NCBI GenBank assembly: GCA_046756445.1
Contig: JBHHWI010000058.1
Span: forward strand, 1 to 18,678
From: JACZWL01 sp046756445
GTDB taxonomy: Bacteria; Pseudomonadota; Gammaproteobacteria; Steroidobacterales; Woeseiaceae
Direction of reading: 5' to 3'
Length of the DNA stretch: 18,678 nt
Under the pieces are notes generated by a model. That model did no database searches, was not told the DNA's origin, and was given only the letters and a program-made list of their open reading frames with translations. Every line of letters begins with the position of its first letter. Position 1 is the stretch's first letter. The position numbers and the translations under genes are program-made. Shown in pieces: positions 14,778-18,678 of the stretch.

Positions 14778-17700
14778 AGCGCAACCGCGCCAGCCGGCCC
14801 TTGACGAAATTGCTGTCGTTCAGGCCGACATCGAAACGGTAGTCGCCGTAAATCAAGTCGGTGCTCTTGCCGGTCTGGTGATTGACCATGTCCATCCTGT
14901 GACTTCGCCAGATTCCGCCGTAATCGCGGTAATCGGAGAGCGTCAGCGTCTTCAGGAGATCGCCGCGGCGGTCGTAGAACTCGACCTTGCGCACCTGGTA
15001 TACGTCCCGGTCGACCCAGCTAAGCTGGCGGGTATAACCGGAGTTCTGGTAGCGCGGCGTGCGTTCGATGAGGTCGAGGGTCATGCCGTCGTAGTCCTCT
15101 TCGCGCAGCCAGGTGTAGTCGTACTTGTTCAGCTCCAGCGCGGTGAAATCCTCGAAAGCGAACTCGGACCCGACGAACGGGCCGGACTTGTTGGCCGAGG
15201 ATATGCGCTTGACGCGTTTCAGCGCCGGCAGGAACAGCCACTGGTCATCGGGGTCCAGGATCCTGGCGTGCGACAACAGGGCCGTGCCCTTGATGTCGTT
15301 GGGGTTGTCGAAGACGACCAGGGACTTGTCACCCAGACTCTCGTCGGGAATCTCCAGCGTGGTGATCTTCAGCTTGCGGCGGGACTCGCGCCCGGCGGCA
15401 TTCCTCAACACCATCTCGAGTTCGACTTCGCTGTTGCGAAATCCGCGATCCGAGCGATCGGCCCGGGCGGCGATCTCGAAGCCGAGCCGCTCGGCATCGG
15501 TTGCACCACGCACGGGCGTGAGATCGGCCGTTGCGTGGGCGGGCGAGGCAATAAACGCAATTGCAAGGCCAACGAGCAACAACAAGCCGATGAAGCTGAT
15601 CGCCGGGCGGGGCAGTGGTGTGGTCTGTGTCATTTCAGGTACTCCTTCTGTAACGTTGTGTGTGCCGACACGGTCAACCAGCAGCAACAGCGCCGGCAGG
15701 AAAAGGAAATCGAGGATCAGGGCGAAGACGATCGCCAGCGCGGTCAGCAGCCCCATGTCTACGTTCACCTTGAAACTCGAGGTCAATAGCACGAGGAATC
15801 CGGCGGCAAGGATCACCGTGTTGACGATGATGGCCACGCCGACGTTTCTGAACGCGTATCGGATGGCATCGGCCGCCGTGCCTCCGCGCTCGCGGCGGGC
15901 GCGTACGTATTTCGAGAGCAGGTGGACGGTGTCGTCGACGATGATGCCGAGCGAGATCGATGCCACGGTCGCGACCGAAAAGCCGACTTGCCCGACCAAA
16001 AGCGCCCATGCGCCGAAGGTCGCCAGTATCGGCAGGCCGTTCGGTATCAGGCTCAAAAGCCCGAGCTGGAAGCTCTTCAGCGCAAGCATCAGGATGATTG
16101 CGATGATCCCGATCGCGATGATCGTTCCGGTGATCATATTTTCGACATTGCGGTCGGTGATGTAGGTAAACATCACCGATGCGCTGGTTGGATCGGTCTG
16201 CATCCACGACGGTAGGTTGCTGTCCATCCATGCCTGCGTCGAGTCGAGGAACCGCTTGGTCTGAATCGAGTTCACGTCGTTCAGCGTCACCGTCACCCGC
16301 GTCGCGGATTTGTCGATATTGATCCGGTCGTTGAGATCGAGCCCGTAGGGCAGTGAAAGCTCGTACAGCAGCAGGTATTGCGCGCTCAGTTCGCGGTCGC
16401 CGGGAACCCGGTAGTAAGCGGCATCGTCACTGTGCAGGTTCTTGTTGAGCCGCTTCATGATGTCGGACAGCGAGTAAACGTGTGCGACTTCCGGCTGACC
16501 GCGCAAAAAACCGGTGAAGCGCTCGAGATTATGCAGGTATTCGGGCTCGCTCACGCCCCCGCTGGCCTGCGCCGGCACCGAGTACTCGATCGGATACATG
16601 CCGAAGTGCTCGAGTGCCTGGTCGGACTCGCGCCGGAACTCGATCCCCTCGTCGAAGTACTGGATCCACTGGTCGTTGAACTCGATGCTCGGGATGAAAG
16701 CCGTCACGAGCAGCGCCGCGCCACCCACGCCGATGAGCAGGCGGCGGGGACGCGTGACCACGAAGTCGGCCAGCCGCTCCATTGCGCGTTCGCTCATGCC
16801 GGCCTGGTCCCGCTTCGTCTGGCGATACGGCAGGATGCTGATCAGGGCCGGCAACAGCGTGATCGAGTACGCCCACGCGGCCAGGATGCCCACGGCCGTG
16901 ATGTTGCCGAGATGCCAGAAAGGCGGCGAGTCGGAAAAGTTCAGCGCCAGGAAGCCGACGACAGTCGTCAGCGAGGTGATGCTCACGGGGAGAAAGTTCT
17001 GGCGCAGCGCCTCGACGAGCGCCTGCGTTTTGGCCATGCCCTCGCGCATCGCGGTCCTGAGCGTCGTCAGAATATGAATGGAGTCGGCGATCGCGAGCGT
17101 CAGGATAATGATCGGCGCCGATCCGGAGATGGGCGTCAGCTTGATGCCGACGAAGCCGGCCCAGCCCATGCCGACCATGCTCGACAGCACAATGACACCC
17201 AGCGTCGCGAAGGTTGCCGTTACGGAACGCAGAATGAGCAGCGTCAACACGACGATGACGCCGAACATGACCGGGACAAGCGTGCCGAGGTCTGATGTGC
17301 CGGTCTCGGCGAACGCATTGTTGAGCATCGATACGCCGGTCAGCGAGATATCGATGGTGGGAAAATCTGCTTCGATTTGCTCACGCAGGTCTCGCGCGTG
17401 GGCAACCGCCTCGGGCACTTCGGTGAGACTCAACTCCGGATACTGGAGCACGACGTTGACGGCCGTGACTGCGCCGTCCTGCGTTATGAGCTGATTGCGC
17501 AACAGCGGCTCGGCGAGTGCGATCTCGCCGCGGCGCGATCGCTCGGCGGTGCTAAGCGTTCCGGCGTCGCGATACAGGTCCTCGACGATGAGGTCGTCCT
17601 CGACGCCGTAGGTGTGCTGGAAGTTGCTGATCGAATCGACGCGGATGGCATAGGGGATTTTCCAGGCCGCCTCGGTGAGCGTCTCGACCGCGGTCAGCGT

Positions 17701-17976
17701 CCCGGCGGAAAACGCGTCACCGTCGGCCGGCTCGAGCACGAACAGGAAGTTGTCGTTCTTGGTATAGGTGGCCTGCAGCTCCTCGAATGCCGTCAGCTCC
17801 GGGTTCTCCTCGGAGAAGAACACCCGGTAGTTGTTGGCGAACTCGAGGTAGCGGCCGCCTGATCCTATCGCCACCGCGCTCAGCAGTGCGGCCGCGACCA
17901 CCAGCCAGCGCCAGCGGATCACGCCGCGCGTCAGCCTGGCGGCGAAGCGGTCGATTGTCTGAAATGAATTACCCAT
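14776..17976 (-). CDS. RND/MMPL family exporter in frame with a LolA-like outer membrane lipoprotein-sorting domain
   Basis: One open frame encodes 1066 residues. Residues 1-781 are a complete COG1033-type RND exporter: TM1 about 22-40, a periplasmic loop to about 232, a five- to six-TM sterol-sensing-like block with AIADSIH (Asp298), TM7 about 412-430, a second periplasmic loop to about 612, and a second block with IVDDTVH (Asp681/682). These intramembrane acidic residues are candidates for proton coupling. Residues 782-1066 are a LolA-like protein of the outer membrane lipoprotein-sorting type (PF17131-like; DDQWLFLPALKRVKRI and WRSHRMDM are typical). They begin with a full signal peptide (hydrophobic 793-811, AHA at 813-815), which in the fusion would be a thirteenth TM helix delivering the domain to the periplasm. 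AAGGGT precedes the ATG at 17974-17976. It may be two overlapping cistrons merged by an indel. Confidence 0.85.
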   Translation of the reverse strand: MGNSFQTIDRFAARLTRGVIRWRWLVVAAALLSAVAIGSGGRYLEFANNYRVFFSEENPELTAFEELQATYTKNDNFLFVLEPADGDAFSAGTLTAVETLTEAAWKIPYAIRVDSISNFQHTYGVEDDLIVEDLYRDAGTLSTAERSRRGEIALAEPLLRNQLITQDGAVTAVNVVLQYPELSLTEVPEAVAHARDLREQIEADFPTIDISLTGVSMLNNAFAETGTSDLGTLVPVMFGVIVVLTLLILRSVTATFATLGVIVLSSMVGMGWAGFVGIKLTPISGSAPIIILTLAIADSIHILTTLRTAMREGMAKTQALVEALRQNFLPVSITSLTTVVGFLALNFSDSPPFWHLGNITAVGILAAWAYSITLLPALISILPYRQTKRDQAGMSERAMERLADFVVTRPRRLLIGVGGAALLVTAFIPSIEFNDQWIQYFDEGIEFRRESDQALEHFGMYPIEYSVPAQASGGVSEPEYLHNLERFTGFLRGQPEVAHVYSLSDIMKRLNKNLHSDDAAYYRVPGDRELSAQYLLLYELSLPYGLDLNDRINIDKSATRVTVTLNDVNSIQTKRFLDSTQAWMDSNLPSWMQTDPTSASVMFTYITDRNVENMITGTIIAIGIIAIILMLALKSFQLGLLSLIPNGLPILATFGAWALLVGQVGFSVATVASISLGIIVDDTVHLLSKYVRARRERGGTAADAIRYAFRNVGVAIIVNTVILAAGFLVLLTSSFKVNVDMGLLTALAIVFALILDFLFLPALLLLVDRVGTHNVTEGVPEMTQTTPLPRPAISFIGLLLLVGLAIAFIASPAHATADLTPVRGATDAERLGFEIAARADRSDRGFRNSEVELEMVLRNAAGRESRRKLKITTLEIPDESLGDKSLVVFDNPNDIKGTALLSHARILDPDDQWLFLPALKRVKRISSANKSGPFVGSEFAFEDFTALELNKYDYTWLREEDYDGMTLDLIERTPRYQNSGYTRQLSWVDRDVYQVRKVEFYDRRGDLLKTLTLSDYRDYGGIWRSHRMDMVNHQTGKSTDLIYGDYRFDVGLNDSNFVKGRLARLR
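15631..15649 (-). promoter_or_regulatory. Internal ribosome binding site and start codon at the RND/LolA-like junction
   Basis: In transcript sense AGAAGGAGT (15641-15649) is followed 8 bases after its AGGAG core by an in-frame ATG (15631-15633, residue 782 of the fusion). That ATG starts a textbook signal peptide and a 285-residue LolA-like protein. Another frame has a TGA ending one base before this ATG (15635-15637), and the remaining frame has the ATGA overlap. This is what a gene start looks like, so a separate secreted LolA-like protein is probably made whether or not the fusion is. Confidence 0.65.
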
Positions 17977-17990
17977 GGGTTACCCTTTTA

Positions 17991-18004
17991 TTACTAATTG
18001 GTCA
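17991..18004 (-). promoter_or_regulatory. Candidate TetR operator upstream of the RND gene
   Basis: TGACCAATTAGTAA on the minus strand matches the tetR-promoter palindrome TGACCGATCAGTCA at 11 of 14 positions and keeps its imperfect dyad. It lies 14 bases before the RND ATG and beyond the tetR terminator. A weak promoter, TTGCGC-N17-TAATAA on the same strand, would have its -10 box overlapping the site, the expected layout for repression. Confidence 0.55.
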
Positions 18005-18014
18005 AAAATAGCGC

Positions 18015-18050
18015 AAAAAAAACCGTGGCTGAGAGATATGCTCACACCAC
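18015..18050 (-). terminator. Rho-independent terminator of tetR
   Basis: In transcript sense GTGG and TGAG (18047-18050, 18041-18044) pair with CTCA and CCAC (18030-18033, 18025-18028) around a 7-base loop, with a small internal bulge. The stem is followed by GG and eight Ts (complement of 18015-18022). The tetR stop codon lies inside the stem. This separates tetR from the RND gene transcriptionally. Confidence 0.7.
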
Positions 18051-18629
18051 AGCGTCAAACTGTGCTTCCAGTAACTGGTGTGCGTCTTCCTTGCTCACGA
18101 ATGCCTTCATCGTCGTTGCCAATCCCGCCATGAAGGTCAAGATCAGTGCCGTGATTTCCTCCGCGGACCTTTCCGTTCGTATCTGTCCGGCCTCCTGTGC
18201 GTGCTTTACCGCTTCGGTGACCGAACCGCGCATCCTGTCGATGTGATCGAGCATCACGGCTTTCACCTCCGCATCGTGCGGAGCGAGCTCGATCAGCGCA
18301 TTGATCGCCATGCAACCCTTCGGACAGGCACAGTCGGCGTCGGCGATATCGAGCATGGCATGCGTCACGGCCCGGATACCATCCAGAGGTGTCGCGGCTC
18401 CCGCCAGCAGCTTGTTCTTCTGCCGGCGCATCTCGCCGAGGTATCGCTTGAGCGCCTGAATGAACAGCGCGTGCTTGTCGCCGAAGGCCTGGTAGAGGCT
18501 GCCCTTGTGCAGCCCCGTGGCCTGCATCAGGTCGGACAGGGAGGTCGCCTCATAGCCCTTGGCCCAGAACGCCTGCATCGCCGCGTCCAGTACGATTTCG
18601 GGGTCGAATTCTCGGGGTCTTCCTACCAT
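18042..18629 (-). CDS. TetR/AcrR family transcriptional regulator
   Basis: The 195-residue regulator has an N-terminal TetR helix-turn-helix (about 10-56; TSLSDLMQATGLHKGSLYQAF is the recognition part, with FGDKHALF after it) and an all-alpha ligand-binding domain. The CPKGC segment (102-106) followed by MAINALIELAP is common in this subgroup; Cys100, Cys102 and Cys106 form an unusually dense cluster. It is encoded directly upstream of the RND-LolA gene on the same strand, with a palindromic operator in its own promoter and a related site before the pump, so it probably represses both until an inducer (perhaps the exported lipid-like substrate) binds. The ATG at 18627-18629 gives the family-typical MVGRPREFDP start, although the ribosome binding site is weak. 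Confidence 0.92.
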   Translation of the reverse strand: MVGRPREFDPEIVLDAAMQAFWAKGYEATSLSDLMQATGLHKGSLYQAFGDKHALFIQALKRYLGEMRRQKNKLLAGAATPLDGIRAVTHAMLDIADADCACPKGCMAINALIELAPHDAEVKAVMLDHIDRMRGSVTEAVKHAQEAGQIRTERSAEEITALILTFMAGLATTMKAFVSKEDAHQLLEAQFDAVV

Positions 18630-18637
18630 GGGTGCCG

Positions 18638-18666
18638 AGTCTAGCTAATTATGACCGATCAGTCAA
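18638..18666 (-). promoter_or_regulatory. tetR promoter
   Basis: On the minus strand TTGACT (complement of 18661-18666) and TAGACT (complement of 18638-18643) are exactly 17 bases apart, a good sigma-70 promoter 9 bases before the tetR ATG. Transcription would start near or at the start codon, so the message may be nearly leaderless, consistent with the weak ribosome binding site. Confidence 0.55.
18652..18665. promoter_or_regulatory. Palindromic operator in the tetR promoter
   Basis: TGACCGATCAGTCA is a 14-base near-perfect palindrome (TGAC-N-GATC-N-GTCA), overlapping the -35 box of the tetR promoter. Its size and position are typical of TetR-family autoregulatory sites. A degenerate copy precedes the RND gene. 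Confidence 0.7.
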
Positions 18667-18678
18667 GAATAATTTTCG

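Overview
The window looks like chromosomal DNA of a mid- to high-GC proteobacterium, most likely a gammaproteobacterium. This is inferred from protein style: FadI-type thiolase, CPYC glutaredoxin, TetR/RND/LolA-like/outer-membrane-barrel module, VLCAD-like acyl-CoA dehydrogenase. No rRNA, complete tRNA, phage gene, transposase or CRISPR array is visible. Genes are densely packed; no gene-free stretch reaches 300 bases. The longest (8181-8433) shows nothing I can support.

Region 1 (1-4483, all minus strand) reads, in transcription order, as a thiol/flavin redox run: a possible 24-codon leader ORF, an NADPH-dependent FMN reductase, a 12-TM MFS transporter, a carboxymuconolactone-decarboxylase/AhpD-like protein, thioredoxin, an alpha/beta-hydrolase-OsmC fusion, and the first codons of a pyridine-nucleotide-disulfide flavoprotein cut by the window edge. 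Together they suggest detoxification of an electrophile or peroxide with export of a product. Region 2 (4596-7362, plus) holds a VLCAD-like acyl-CoA dehydrogenase and a secreted DUF3179 protein. Region 3 (7386-8754, minus) holds a YiiX/C92-type cysteine amidase and a small DUF427-like protein.

Region 4 (8930-12872) is a tight minus-strand operon, glutaredoxin - dihydrolipoyl-dehydrogenase-like flavoprotein - FadI-like thiolase, transcribed divergently from an AraC-family regulator that carries a CxxC pair. Region 5 (12873-13496) is a lower-GC patch with one small two-TM membrane protein and a short tRNA-3'-end-like fragment.

Region 6 (13497-18678, minus) is an envelope transport module: a TetR regulator, an RND/MMPL exporter in one open frame with a LolA-like lipid/lipoprotein-carrier domain, and an outer-membrane beta-barrel. 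The inner-membrane pump, periplasmic carrier and outer-membrane barrel are encoded consecutively. A near-palindromic operator at the tetR promoter recurs (11 of 14 positions) before the pump gene, and a rho-independent terminator lies between the two. The pump-carrier junction retains a full ribosome binding site and a signal peptide, which makes it the most interesting locus in the window.
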